From contig NC_045140.1 of assembly GCF_008831285.2 (NCBI RefSeq), positions 26,554,131-26,618,130 on the forward strand: 64,000 bases of DNA. Reading direction: 5' to 3'. The position numbers were made by a program, and so were the translations under genes. Origin of the DNA: Nymphaea colorata. Taxonomy: Eukaryota; Streptophyta; Magnoliopsida; Nymphaeales; Nymphaeaceae. This document shows positions 13,149-25,744 of this stretch, one piece after another. The notes beneath the pieces are model-generated. The model saw nothing but the letters and a program-made list of their open reading frames with translations, ran no database searches and had not been told where the DNA came from. Each line of letters opens with the position of its first letter. Position 1 is the stretch's first letter.

Positions 13149-14400
13149 CTTTCTTTCTTACAAACCGCAGGGATTCTCAGCCTCGCACAGAAACAATGTC
13201 TCCTCTTGCTACAACATTCTCAGTACTCAAAATCAGAATGTTGAGACCAACATAAACTCTGCTATAAACTGATGTGAATCTTTTAACTAGAGCGGCTGCG
13301 CTGAAATTCTCAAACTCTAGTTTCCAACATCCTAGATTTTAAAATGCAAAAGCCAGCAAAATCACAGCAAGGCAAAGGGTGATCCCTCTCAGGACAACCC
13401 TCAAGATTCAAATGAATGTCCTTAATGATCTATCCGCGTTCACAGTGCAGTTCAAGCAACTACCGGTACTTGATTGAGCGGAAGTCCAAGTTACGCCCTT
13501 TCCAGGAAATAGATGTCCTTAATGACCTACCCGCATTGAAAGTACGGTTCAAGCAACCATCGCAATTAGAAACTTTTGCGCAGCAGTCCCAGTCAGTGTA
13601 CCATTTCTAGGTAACGAATACGTTTCCAGAAACTTTTCGCTGTTAAGACTCCAATTTAAATCAATCTCCGATATTTAGATCCTGCACACCATTATACGAA
13701 AAATTTTCCACAAATTCTTCCAAACAAAGCCCTTCAAACGTTCGTACCCCTGATTCCTAGAGACCAAGGCAATCCACCAAGACAACAGATCCATTCCCCA
13801 TTGACAAGCCAAACAAGGAACTGCTAGACGTCAAAAACCAGCAATTCCCAAGAGAGACATTTCAGAATTCCTAACATAGAGCCCTCTGCAAGGAGCCGAA
13901 CAAGAATCAAAACTACCACAAAACCTTCAGCTTGCCAGCTCACGTCTCAACAGCACTGAAACCTCGCCAGAAGCTAGAAGCAATAGCAAAAAAGAAGTTC
14001 TCAGATGCCTAAATCACTCCGCACAGTTTCCGAAGGCCCCAACTCCTCAGAACTCGAGGCACTCCAAGACCGAGGCGAAGGCCTCGCCGATACCAAAAGG
14101 AAGATCCCGGATAACTTAGCAATTTCGAGATATTGTAAAAACGAGAATTTCAATCACGACTGCAGAACCGCAGAAAAAAGGAAGTTGGAAGCTATAAACA
14201 AAATCCGTAGAAAATAAGGAACGGAGAAAGGAAGGAGAAGTAGACGAGGGAAGAAACAATTTGGAGGGAGAAACAGACAGGGAGAAAAGGACGATTCTTT
14301 ATGACGGGAAAACGAAAGAGAGGAAAGGAGTATAAAGGAAAAGAAAAAGTAGAAATAAAGAAAAAATGGAGATAGAATTTCTTTTGCGTAGGATTTGCGG
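13149..14400 (-). promoter_or_regulatory. Leader and promoter region of the hydrolase gene
   Basis: Upstream of the hydrolase start, the minus strand becomes strongly pyrimidine-rich at about 14215-14360, a composition common around plant transcription starts and 5' leaders. No clear TATA box or leader intron could be fixed. The 127-aa minus ORF over 14192-14575 is rich in Phe, Leu and Ser because of this tract and is not taken as a gene. Confidence 0.35.
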
Positions 14401-17400
14401 CAAACCTCATGGAGGCAACCAGAAGAGAACGAGTGTGAGGGACCTGGTAATTCAACGCATCGAAAAACAAAAGCAAACTAAGCAAGCGAGGGAGGAAGAC
14501 GGTATTTCTTCTTCTGATTTTTTTTCCATCCATAGGAGGCGCTTGTGTCATCTCCATCCAATGGATCTCAGCCACGTGGAGACAAAGTTTTTTAGTCAGC
14601 CACTATTAGTTGGAGATACAGCAAAGACCTTAACTTGTTTTCGAATCGACGGAAAGGTCCGGTTTCCCGACAACGAATCGGATCAGGTACGGTTTTGATC
14701 CTAAGTCAAGTCAAGTGGGAAGAAAAGCAAGGTTCTAGGCTTGGAAACAGGAAGGACGCTGCTTTAGAGCATCCAAAGTCTAAGTCAAGTAGGCCTCATC
14801 GCGCCGGTTTGGTTCACTCGAAAATGGAGTTTGGTCCAGTTCCATGTGTCTCGTGTTTGTGTTGATGCACCGGATTAAAAGTCCTCAAGAGGGCCGTTGG
14901 GATTTGGACGACTCGATGTCGATTGGTCTGGACTTTTTAAAACTGGCCTTCTTAGCTGCCCAAGTTTGACTTTATCACTTTTTTTTTTCAACAAGTTTTT
15001 TGTATAAAAAAAAAAAAAAACATACCTCCTTAAATGATTAGTCAAGTTGAAGTTTAACTCAAATTTCTTAAGATTTAAATTGAGAATTCTTAAATTTTGA
15101 TGTCTAGTTTTTGCTATGTGAATGTTGATTCAAGACCGAAGGCTCCCCTAAGGAAAGTCAAAAGTCAATTATACGATATTGTCATTAGACCGGCGTAGTT
15201 AATTGAAAATGAAGATTTTAAGTCAAGGGACAGAAAAAGAGAGGATAAATTTGAGAATGGATATATTGAAATTTAGGTCGAGGCTGTACTAAAAAAATGT
15301 ATGTTTTGGAAAATGGTAGTAACAAAGATCGAAAAAGAATGACTTATTAATGATTTTAAAAAAATAAGTAAAAGAATTGAGTTACATAAAAAGGACCCGT
15401 CCAATTGAGATGAGGACCGTTTGTGATGGATCTGAGGCTTTAAGATCCAAATCCGTTTCGCTTGTGATCATAAGACAGGACTGTGATGAAGCGGATGCGA
15501 ATAAGTTGTTGGGGTGTGAGATCCGGTTGTTCCAATCCAGGCTGGGAAAAGTAGCAGAACTGGATCCGGTTTTCCATCGACCCGGATCGGTCCAGTCTTA
15601 AGGGCATTGTGGACAACATGGAGAGGCAGATCTTCCGTGACAAGTCAAAAGCGGTCCATCGTACTGGTCGTTGGTCGCCTGGCCCACAAGATGGTGGGGC
15701 CCGCGTGGACGTTGCTTTGTTTACCAAATTTTGATGGGTGGGAATCTGCCAAGGCGGGTTGGTGCCTGGTGGTCCCCGGGACTGGATCCGTGGGATCCAT
15801 AAGGCCAGCTCGAGCTTGGGTTGATAATACAACATCGAGCTTGAATTCAACTTGTTTAACTGGTTTATATCGAGCATGTCTCGTTTTTTCTTTTAACTTG
15901 TTAACTCGATTAACTTCTTAGTTGCTACTCGTTTAACTATTTTCTCATTATAATTCAATATTTATTATGTAATCGAGCCTAATTGAGTTTAACGAGTTGA
16001 GTTTTTATGACTCAAACTCAACTCATTTAACATTTTGAGCATACATTTGAACTCGAGCTTGACTTGTTTACAAACCAGTCGAGTTTAGACGAGCGATTTT
16101 GACTCGATCTCAAACTGACTTGCTTCGTTGCACAGTCCTAAGAGGAGGGGCTAAAATGGATGGCTGCGGATTGAATAAAGATGGAAGATGATTTGGACAA
16201 AAAATGACAAAGAATATCAAGACAAGTTTATCTGCCGTAAAGTGGGAGGGTATTTAGTGGGGTAGTACGAAGACTATTGTGTTCTTGGAATGCTTTAGGG
16301 GCATTTAGCAGCAAGAATATTAATAAAATTTTTCATGAATATATCTTAAAATTTTAGTTTGATTTGTCAAAACACTGTATTTTAGTATTTTATGAATCTG
16401 TTTTAAAATATACAGGAGTGCCAAAGCGAGTTTATCTCCCATAACATTAAAAGGGTGTTTTGTAGTAAGTACAAAGACTATTGTGTCTTTGGAATACTTG
16501 GGGCCATTTAACAACAGGATACTATCAAAATGATTCAAAAAATTTAGGCAGATTCATGAAACACTGTATTCTAATGTTTTATGAATCTATTTTAATCATT
16601 AAAATATATGCATTTGAACACTATTTTTAGTGTTCCCGTTGCCAAATAGTTCATTTTTATAACAAACATTTTGAGAACATCATGTTCTTATTTTATGAAA
16701 CATGGCGTAATTATTTCTGACTTTTGATTATGAGATTTAGCAACAGTTATAAATTGATCATCACATTATTTTTGTTAGAAAAAATATGTGGTATTCATAG
16801 ACAATGTATTTTAAAACCGTGTGTTCTAGAAAGTATAATTTTGTTCTTATCAAATAGTTGCTTATGGTACCATAACAGAAATCGACACTGGACAAAGACT
16901 CAAGGAAACTGTGACGGGGCCAATGGCCGAGCCAAAAATGTTTGATTAAGGGACACTTTAAGTTTAAATGTCAAACTTTAAGGGGCACTCATATACGAAA
17001 AAAAAAGCTAAAAATTAATGAAGTTTGTATAAGTAAATAATGTAAATTTGGTAGGCTGAATTGCCACACCAGGTACAAGGTGACTCGGCCACGATCCGGC
17101 CATGACTTTCTTGCAAAGCTCTTATTTGAAGCAAGCTCTTTCTTTTGAGATCCATATCCAAGAACAGAGTGGGAATGCGAAATGGGTCGGATTTATTATG
17201 GTTCTTTTCTCCTAACCCGGTTTCCCACGTATTTGGGTTTCTCTAGTCTGAGCCTTATGCATCTCCGATTTCACTTATGAGAATTGCTTCCGCTTTTTAG
17301 GGAACAGAAAGTAAGAAACAACTTTAAATTCTTTTTAGGAAGTTTGAAAAGGTGCGTTTAGTAGCGATATCCAAGACAAACAACCAGATCCGCTGCCATA

Positions 17401-19499
17401 TCAAAGCACAACTTACAGCTTTGTTGTGATCAATACAAGTAGTTGACATTTCTCGCCAGGTCCAATGAGATTGTACAATCGTGAACGTTGCGCAATTATA
17501 ACTTGCATCATTTGTGTCGCGGGCAGACTTTTTAAAGCTTTATTTGGCCCGCGCGGCGCCAAAGGTATACCAAGCTTGGCCGAGCCATACACAGTTGGTC
17601 TGCAACAATTTGAGTCATCTATGTAATGATGAACCTAGAGACGTGCTTAAGACTCAAAGGGGCCATTTGTAATTATGTATAAAATATTAATGAATTTGTT
17701 CCAATCTGATCTTTTTGCATATATTCATGAAACAAATTGTTACTGTTTTCATTGGCGAAATGACTCTCAGAACAGAAAACCCAAACAACGGGAACATAAT
17801 TTCAACAATATATGGGGCCTTCAATTTGATACTCTTCACATGTCTAAAGTAACTAAGAAGCGTGTTTGTCCTTTATCGTGTGTACACCCTGAGATATTTT
17901 TCCACCACCTATTACAATGCTATATTTTTGGGAACATTCTTCTTCCACTTCCTTTTCACACATATCCATTTCATTTACTGGTAATTAAGGTTTCAGTTTC
18001 TTTCGAGAAAAGGAACCCATGGCCAATAAATGGAACTCTTTTCTCTAAGTTCCACCTGTATATTTTTGTACCACTATTGTTTTCCAAGCCAACTTTGTGC
18101 TTTTCCAATCAACATTGAGATCTCAATCAGTTTTGGTGTCGCAAAAGTCTGCTTGAATCGGTTTATTCTAATCAAATAGGTGGCAAATCAATTTATTTTA
18201 CGGATTGATAAGGGGATATCATACTTCATAAAGCATTTTTTTAATTATTTTTCAATTATTTTTGAAGTTTTATTGTACTTATTTTTATATTTTTCGTTCA
18301 TTTTAAAAATAAACATAATAATTAATATTTTCACCGTTCCTTAACCAAGTCGTGTAGAAGTAGTGTAGTCCCTTCGGTGTAAACCCAAATACATGGAGAT
18401 CAGCCTCTCCTACTCATTAGTTCCTCCAAAACGGATCCATTGACGTGAATTAACAACGAACCAGTTGGTAGAACATGATTCAGGTACGTTAAGTTACACG
18501 AACTTTGGCATGCAAAAGATTTCCCCCTTTTTTCCCTTTGACTGTTGACACAGGAGATACGCTTAGAAGCCGTTTGATTACTGTTCAAGAACTGGACGTT
18601 CTGTCCACCACACCATTGTCATGTTTCAATTCTCTATTTAGACGAAACTAAGAATGAAACAACGGGTCTCATCCGACCGACGTTTGTTTTGCTTGGGACA
18701 TATTTGCCTGTCATGTTCGTTTTGTCTGACATTTGTTTTGTGCTTTGTCCGTTTTGTTTGTTTGGTCTAGTGTTTATCTTGTGAAGTGTGTTTTGTTTGT
18801 TTTGTCTATTCTATCTGCTGCTTGTTAACAGGAACACTCTATATGTTGCGTTGCATATTCTGCTTCCCTGTTTATTAGAGATAACTAGACTTTTATATTA
18901 TACCATTGCAAAATCTATTTATATCATATCATAACAAAACATGTTATAACAAATAGCACATAGCAAAATCAACTCATTTGATTAATTCAATGAACGAAAA
19001 TATGAAAAGTGTTAGAAACTTAACTAGGCAACAGGTTTAGATGAAACCGTAACATCACTAAATCAAAATTTTAAGATGTTCAATTGTTCGAAGCCGCATG
19101 TTGGCATACGACAGGATGGATACAAAAGTTTATAGACCCAAAGACAAGAAGACTAGACTCACTATAAGCAGAGACACAACCACAGTTAGACATTGCCAAG
19201 ACCTTAGTGGGAGAGAGATATAGAGAGACAGATAGAGAGGACAGTATAGACCAAATCTGGTTTCCAAAATCTGGGATTGGAAACAAAAAGTAAGATTTAT
19301 GGAGCAGAGAAAACGTCCCATATCTTCCAAGCCAACAAGAAATGACAAAAAAAATTGTGCCAAGGTCTGCTCGTTGTGAAATCGAAAGGAATGAAAGAAC
19401 AACTATTAACTACTTATGTACTCCAAATCTTAAATGAATGATGAGATTTCCACTCACCTTTCCTATGATTTTACCCTCCAGATAGTGACAGCAGCCACG
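14401..19499. other. Gene-poor intergenic DNA
   Basis: No coding model could be built. It holds GC-richer CCGGATCCGG/GGATCGG patches (about 14640-14700 and 15420-15610), a degenerate CTCGAG repeat (15800-16136), a transposon-like fragment near 16915-17010 that resembles 25745-25850, and a TGTTTGTTTTGTC-type simple region at about 18680-18810. ORFs of up to 147 aa here (for example 17675-18118 plus, 15440-15877 minus) have biased composition and no recognisable domain. Confidence 0.6.
15800..16136. repeat. Degenerate CTCGAG-rich transposon remnant
   Basis: The segment consists of variants of CTCGAGCTTG, GAACTCGAGC and TTTAACTCG in both orientations. The right boundary reads TTGCACAGTCCTA, whose complement TAGGACTGTGCAA resembles a hAT-type terminus. 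The matching left end was not found, so the copy looks truncated. The texture is shared with 36077-36623 and 10640-11300. Confidence 0.55.
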
Positions 19500-19910
19500 T
19501 TTAGGTCCCGTCGGACACTCTATATGGACCTTGCTTCCAAGAATGAACATTAGCCCTCTGGTCCACCACGTAGCCCCAGCCTATTATGCCCCTGGAGACA
19601 GAAGCTTCCTCCTTGATGCATGCTCCTCATCAACGTGCAGCTCGACCGGTGCTCCATGCTGCCTTTAGCCACCGGCCACAACAGCTTCTTGCTAGTATCC
19701 TCTTCGACACTGGTGTGCTTGCTCCCTTGCCGCCAGCCGGTGGAGCCAACGATAGATCGGATGGGGATCGCCGGGTCCAATGGCGAGCCGGCGACGACGG
19801 ACGACGGCAGCCTTGTTGGCAGCAGAGCCTCTCCTATCCATCGTGCATCCGTTGCTCGTCCTTCTTCTTGTTATGTTCATAAGTCCTCCTCGCAGCAGCA
19901 GCCAACTGTT
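19500..19910. other. GC-richer island with overlapping ORFs, function not recognised
   Basis: Three overlapping plus-strand ORFs (19586-19882, 19620-20024, 19780-20100) and two minus ORFs cover a GC-richer patch. Translation gives low-complexity Ser/Pro/Ala stretches without a known domain, and no frame is favoured. It may be a decayed gene or transposon piece; nothing supports an active gene. Confidence 0.25.
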
Positions 19911-20099
19911 TTACCATGTTTCCCATTATTTAATCGATCTCGCCCACATCTCCAGCATTTGTATCCGCATTTCAACCTTGCTCATTTGCTTTTCAACAAC
20001 TACATTGTCCTTCGTTTCCTATGACATTACAAGAAATGAATGGTGGCATGTCCCATGCCAATTTGATGTTGTATTACAGTCAACTTCTTTTACATTTTA

Positions 20100-21400
20100 A
20101 ACAAACTGTTGAGAGATGAAAGGGTAAAGAAACATGGCAGGCCACCTACGTAAATTTGATATGGGTTATGGACCGTCCATTCACTTTTTTTTTTTCAATT
20201 GGAATTTTGAACCTAAATAAGAACAAATATGATTTTGGTCAGTTAACTAATCATGAATTTACTTTATGATGTTATTGCACGTCATGCCAGATAATTGAAT
20301 GATTAATTATGCTTTCCAACTAATTAAATCATGTTTTGCTTTGCGATTTATCAGTTAAGATGTCATACAATTGAGTTATTAAAGCTAATTACTTTCTGAT
20401 TAATCATGATTTGCCGCCTATCAATCACGTTAATTGAGGGATTCAATTTCCCACGTGGAAAGGTTTTTGTTTTTAACTATAATTTGAGATTATGACATCT
20501 TTGAAGAATGATAAGGAGCATTCTTTAACAAGAATACTACATAAATGTTCCATGATTGGTGGAAATTCATCTTACGGGACTTTAAATCTGAACCTCAAAC
20601 AAGATATGAGCAGGTGGATTTGAATCTAAACTTGCACCACAATTAATTGCATTTCAGGCACATTATAAGGAAGACTATAACTATATTAAAAAAAAAATCT
20701 AATCTCAAGAAATGTTCAATTATATGTCTAACGATCGGACTTGCGACTCATTTATGGCCCTAGGTCCTTTATATTTTGACAAAGATCCAACTCAGCCCAT
20801 GGTTGTCTCTTCAGAGATCCGATACACCTCAGCATATTCTTAACATTGCATCTTGCTGGAGCTGTTGTATTTTTTGGCCCGAGAAAACTTCAGCATCAAG
20901 AACCGCCAGGCGGTTAACAGGATTTCCAACTTCCAACTACCATCCGGTGTTCTAAGAAGTGATCCAAATGAGATCATCAATATTTAAGCATCGTACTTGC
21001 ATTTTTAATTATGTGATACACCAACCAAACATACTTTCCTGAGGTAAAAAGGAATCGTTCCGAGTTCTAAGCTCCAATAATACTGTCACAGTAAGGCTTA
21101 GTTAACTTTCTCATGATATTGTCATCTTTAGAAGATAAAATTTATTTATTTTTAGCTTTTTGAAAGATCATAACTTTAAATTTTCCATCTTGGATGTATT
21201 TTACTTAATCTCCGAGTGTTTTAGAAGAAAAAAATTCATCCGGATTAGCATCCTTAAAATTTGAACACCAGTATTCATTATAGAAGAGAATTCAACCAGA
21301 GGCTTGAAATTCAAGACAGAAAAGCTAACTATAAGCACCAAGACAACGGCAGAAAATATATTAAGATGTAATTCCCAAAGGTTCTCATTCAGTAGGTTGG
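20100..21400. other. AT-rich intergenic DNA, nothing recognised
   Basis: Only AT-rich sequence with repeated TTAATTGA and TAATTAATCATGA-like motifs around 20220-20450. No ORF above about 60 codons or splice-consistent coding segment was found. Confidence 0.5.
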
Positions 21401-23420
21401 AGCTTCTAGATCAGAGGTGGGCGAATATCCAAGTTGGTCCCAGAAGCAAAATGAAGTTTAGAAAGTAGAAACTAAGCAGCAGCGGCGGTGGCATCCTTCC
21501 ATTAAAGTCGGGTGAAGTCACCGTGATGAAAAGCTTGAACAGAGGGAAAGATAGGGCTGAGTCCTGTGAAAGCAGCACCTTGGCATAATAGCAAGCACCA
21601 TGCTCATCAAGATTCTATGATATACCAACAATCTCCTTTGAAGGATCCATAACAAGAAGATGGGCCTACAGCTTGAGCTTCCATTTTCAAGCAGCACAAA
21701 ACTGTAACAGAACGTTGCGCGATTGACGGGGAGCCCCACATCCCCCGAGTGGCGAGAACAGACAGAAATTAGAAATACACACTTGTTGTATATCATTTTC
21801 TCTTTCTCTTAAGTATCAAAGGAGAAAAGTAGAACCTTTTCTCTGGCATTTCTCAGATTTCAGAATAACCTTCTTAGAATCCCCATTAACGAAAGTATTC
21901 TGTATGAATGAGCACTGGTATACAAGCCAGCGGTGGGTGTACTTGAGGATTTCGCATAAGATTAAAAGGTAGGGGATTAGACGGACGCAACTCCTAATCT
22001 GAATCCAGCTGGAGCTTGTCGAATGCCTGGAGACTGAAGTCCCAGGCACGAAGTTGAACATGCAGACGTTGATTCACATTCACCTGCACCAGCTATTGCG
22101 CTTCCAAAACGCTTCAAACTCACCGATGAATAAACAAAAGGCAATATGAACTGCCAAAAGCCATTAAAAGAGAACAGCTCAGATACGCGCAAATAGGTCC
22201 TTGTTTAAAGACATGAACCGAAATAATTGTTCATATCCATGAGGGATCTACATCAGTATCAACAAATGAGATTTGCTCATCACACAGAATCAGACATTAT
22301 ATAATCTTGGAAAACCTGCGAAGGCATCATAGCTACTTTGCCATAATTATCAGTGAATGCTAGAGTCACATAGAATAAGTATCCTCAAGTACCCACGTTG
22401 GGGCTTGCGTGACCTGAACATTGGTTTCATAATCACATTCAGGCTTTAAAATCCCCAAAGATTGAGCAGTAGCCAAGGTAAATATCCCAACAGAAACAAA
22501 AAAAAAAGAGTGCTCTACACAAAATTAACCACTCAAAGAGATCCCGTCCTACATGTAAAAGCATGAAGACTACAAGATGAGAATACGATGAACCGACGTC
22601 AATGCTAGAAACTGATTCATGCTTTACAAACCCTGCCAACAGGAAAATGTCTGAGATTCTCATGAACATAAGGGGAAAGGATCCAAAACCAAACGCATGT
22701 GACAAATGAAGAAAATATCAAGAGCACAAAACTAAGTGAATGCAAAAACCCAAGCAACTGTTTTACGCGATCAGATCGAATGAGAGGATTTTTAGTCTCT
22801 GTGGTCAAAATATACGGTTAAAAGATTGAAATAAACAGAATACAACAAAACCAGAAAAACAAATCGAAATTTAGAAAGAAAAAAAAATTATCAACTCAAT
22901 CCCTCCAAAAAAACTGATTCCTTGCGAAGTTGGTGCTCATATTCTATGGGTGTAAATGGGTCTTTCATGCTGAAGCAGTCAGGACGAGGAATTTTGTATA
23001 ATCATCGCACCTCTTCACAAGGATATACCGCATAAGTAATTTAAATAACTCTTGATCCTAAGGAAATATAAAACCGACTACGATAAGGGAGAAAAGACCG
23101 TATATAAAACACCTAACGTTAATCGTGATTTTCGCCCAAGAAACAAACAAAAGCAAGAAAAGGGCGGAGTCTAACTAGGAACCACGATGATCGCCACTGA
23201 ATGCACAAAAATTTTTAGCCGAATACCGGTCCAAAATCAACTCCAACGCAGAGAAGAATGGCGGTTTGTGAAGGATCGGATAAGCTCAGAAAGAGAGACA
23301 GACTTGCGGCGCCGACCTACAGGGTGAACTCCAAAGGAAGGTACAAAATCAAACGCTTCATAGACAAAGCCCTAGCCAGGAACCCTTATATATATATATA
23401 TAGAACTTCAGCAAAAATCC
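21400..23420 (-). other. Possible minus-strand transcription unit, product unresolved
   Basis: On the minus strand a TATATATATATAAGGGTT sequence at about 23380-23400 is followed by CTAGGGCTTTG, a common plant leader motif, and then by a GC-richer stretch to about 23220. At the other end, minus 22092-22011 reads an AG acceptor then VNVNQRLHVQLRAWDFSLQA and a stop a few codons later, which could be a terminal exon. No joined coding model was obtained, so this may be a non-coding transcript, a gene with very short exons, or a relic. Confidence 0.25.
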
Positions 23421-25400
23421 GGATCGCCTCGGGGGAGGGTCTCGGGTCTGGGCCAGTGTGAACCCGATCTGTAATCAAATCAATTAAAAACTGACAGACT
23501 GGACCTTTTTACCCGATCGGGTTACGGGGCCAGAACCGTTTATGAATCTTGACCGATATTCGTCAGGCCGATCGGATTTCATAATTTTAAAGCGTCTAAA
23601 CAGCTTCATCCTCGCGACCCAACAAGGGAGCTTTTGTCTTCATCACCGTAAGCAGGCAGCAAGAGGAGAGATTGATCGAACTTTGTTTTTTTTTTTTTTT
23701 GTAGGAATGTCAATACTTTTTATTTGGATTGAATATCCGCTTGAATTAAAAAATCAAATCAAATTGAGACGTAAGAAATAACTTCCGATCAGATTCGTAT
23801 GTGACTTCTTGTTGTTGAAATTATATGAGAATATCTCAAAATTTATTGTTGAAATTATCTGTGAATATCCGAAAAGTAGATGCGATTACATCGCTACTGT
23901 TGCAGAGCAGCGACGGAAACCCATCGCCAGGTCTCTCTCTCTTTCTCTTCTTCTTTCTTTTTCTCTGTGACAGTGTGTGTAACTAACCAGAAAAGAAATA
24001 TGTAGAGACGGGCGATGGCCGGCCCCCTTTTCGTTTTTCTTCTTCATCGTCTCTACTCTCTCCCTGCCTCTGTTGCCCTTATTTCTGTGCCGGTTTCTTC
24101 TAAGTTTATTAATGGATTCGGAGTATTCGCAGAGTTGTGGCTGCAGAATGTCTTGTTTATAGTTAAAGCAATCTGCGGGGTGCTAGGAATGAAATCGACG
24201 AGCTTAGGCTTGATTCCAAATGGGAAGGAAGGGTCTGATGGATGAAGAGACGAATTCAAGCCCTGTTTTCTCTCTCACTCCCTCAGCTACTTCTATGACC
24301 CTTTTTGAATTTTTTTTACAAACATCTTCCAACATTTGTCCCATTCCTTTTGTTCTGTGTTAATGCATATTTTGCCCTTTTCAGGTCAGGGGAACTTTGC
24401 CGCAAGCACTGGCACCAGATGACTAAACATATCGGAGAAAACAGAACCAAGTCATTTCAGGAACAGGTGCATCTTCTCGTCTCTAGATATTGCCCCAAGT
24501 CGTTGGAATGAAGCGATGTGCGATCTGCATTGTTGAAGGCTTCTCTTAGATCGGTGATAATGTGGCTAAAAGTTTGAAGCTAGTGCTCTCGAGATGTTAA
24601 GGGCAGCTTTTGATGGTGAATGCACCCAGGACGAGTTGGTTTCCCTCTACATGAATATATTAACTTATTAAGATAAGCAGTTGCCTGCTTTTTAAGGTTC
24701 TAATGTCATGCAGCCTTTCGATACTTGGCCAGTATTTTTGAAGTTAAAGTGGAAGAGAAGGAGGTGATTCTTTGGTGGACTGAACCTTGATAATTTGAAG
24801 ATTTCTACCTATTCCTTTTAGCCTTTAATACACGATACTTCTGTTTTCCAATTGTTTTTGCTTCAGCTCAGGCCTCAGAGAGGTGCAACTTCCACAAGAG
24901 GGCGTTAGCTGCTACTGTGCATATAAATTCCTGGAGAGTGACATGACCTTTTACTATGATCTCACTCAAGCGGGGGGCACTTTCTTGTAGTTTGAAGTGA
25001 AAAGAAGACAATGGTGAAATGTTGGCATCAAATTAACGATCCATCATCTTATCTTCTTGTTTTAATTTTTTTTTCTTTTTTTTGGTAGGTAGAACTTTAA
25101 CCAAATTATGAACTGATTAATTTTTCGACTTTTTTCTTACCGGACTTGGATATTCATTCTGGATTTGGACTAAATCCTATCGTACGAGTTCTATTTCTAG
25201 TACAAGTGCAATGTCCGTATTTTGAATTTCAGATCCAAAATCTAACTCGTGTCTGCCCATTTGCATCCCACATGCTCAAGTGTCTGTAAAATCTGTCTTA
25301 TATTGTTTTAAGCAAATTTATGGAAAAAGTTACAAATAGCCGCTCAATGATTGAGTGATTTACAAATCTACGCCCAACTTTTAAAGTGTTGCATTTTGGC
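23421..25400. other. Intergenic DNA with CT-rich tract and short ORF
   Basis: A pyrimidine-rich run (about 23932-23965) precedes a 76-aa plus ORF at 24015-24245 beginning MAGPLFVFLLHRLYSLPASV. It is hydrophobic at the N-terminus but not recognised, and no downstream exon could be joined. The flank 23450-23580 holds palindromic CCGATCGGGT patches. A GGATATTCA/GATCCAAAAT-type degenerate repeat lies at about 25140-25260. Confidence 0.35.
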
Positions 25401-25495
25401 GCCTAACATTTTAAGGCAATTCTCAATTACAAATGACCGCTGTGATCTCCATCCATGAGGAACTTAATGTTCAAAACTGATATCGCAAACACATA

Positions 25496-25539
25496 GATGC
25501 AAAGCATTGTCGTTGAAGATGCAAAGCATTGCCGTTGAA
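25496..25539. repeat. 22-bp tandem duplication plus partial third copy
   Basis: GATGCAAAGCATTG(T/C)CGTTGAA occurs at 25496-25517 and 25518-25539, followed by a partial GATGCAAA copy. Confidence 0.93.
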
Positions 25540-25744
25540 GATGCAAACATGAAGAAATAACTATCAATCCTCCCCAATTGGAGTATAGATAAACAAGAAC
25601 ATGTAGCGTCAGTGAAGCAATTGAAGAGATGACGATACAAAGGAACACCCAGATTATCATAGAAGCATGAAACGTCTCTTGTAGGTTGTTTTCTTTCCTT
25701 GGTTGCTAAGTTGCCACCGGCTTGCATGTCACAGTGGAGACTGT

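Noticed and set aside
14192-14575. 127-aa minus-strand ORF upstream of the hydrolase gene
   Set aside because: Arises from a pyrimidine-rich leader-like tract; composition is nearly all Phe, Leu, Ser and Pro.
15440-15877. 145-aa minus-strand ORF
   Set aside because: It crosses the boundary between a GC-rich patch and the CTCGAG repeat, so it is a composite of unrelated sequence.
17675-18118. 147-aa plus-strand ORF
   Set aside because: Phe/Leu/His-rich composition in AT-rich DNA, no domain, no splice-consistent neighbours.
21598-21625. ATGCTCATCAAGATTCTATG resembles the miR172 star/target sequence
   Set aside because: Only about 13 bases match in a row and no complementary arm able to form a precursor hairpin was found in the adjacent sequence.
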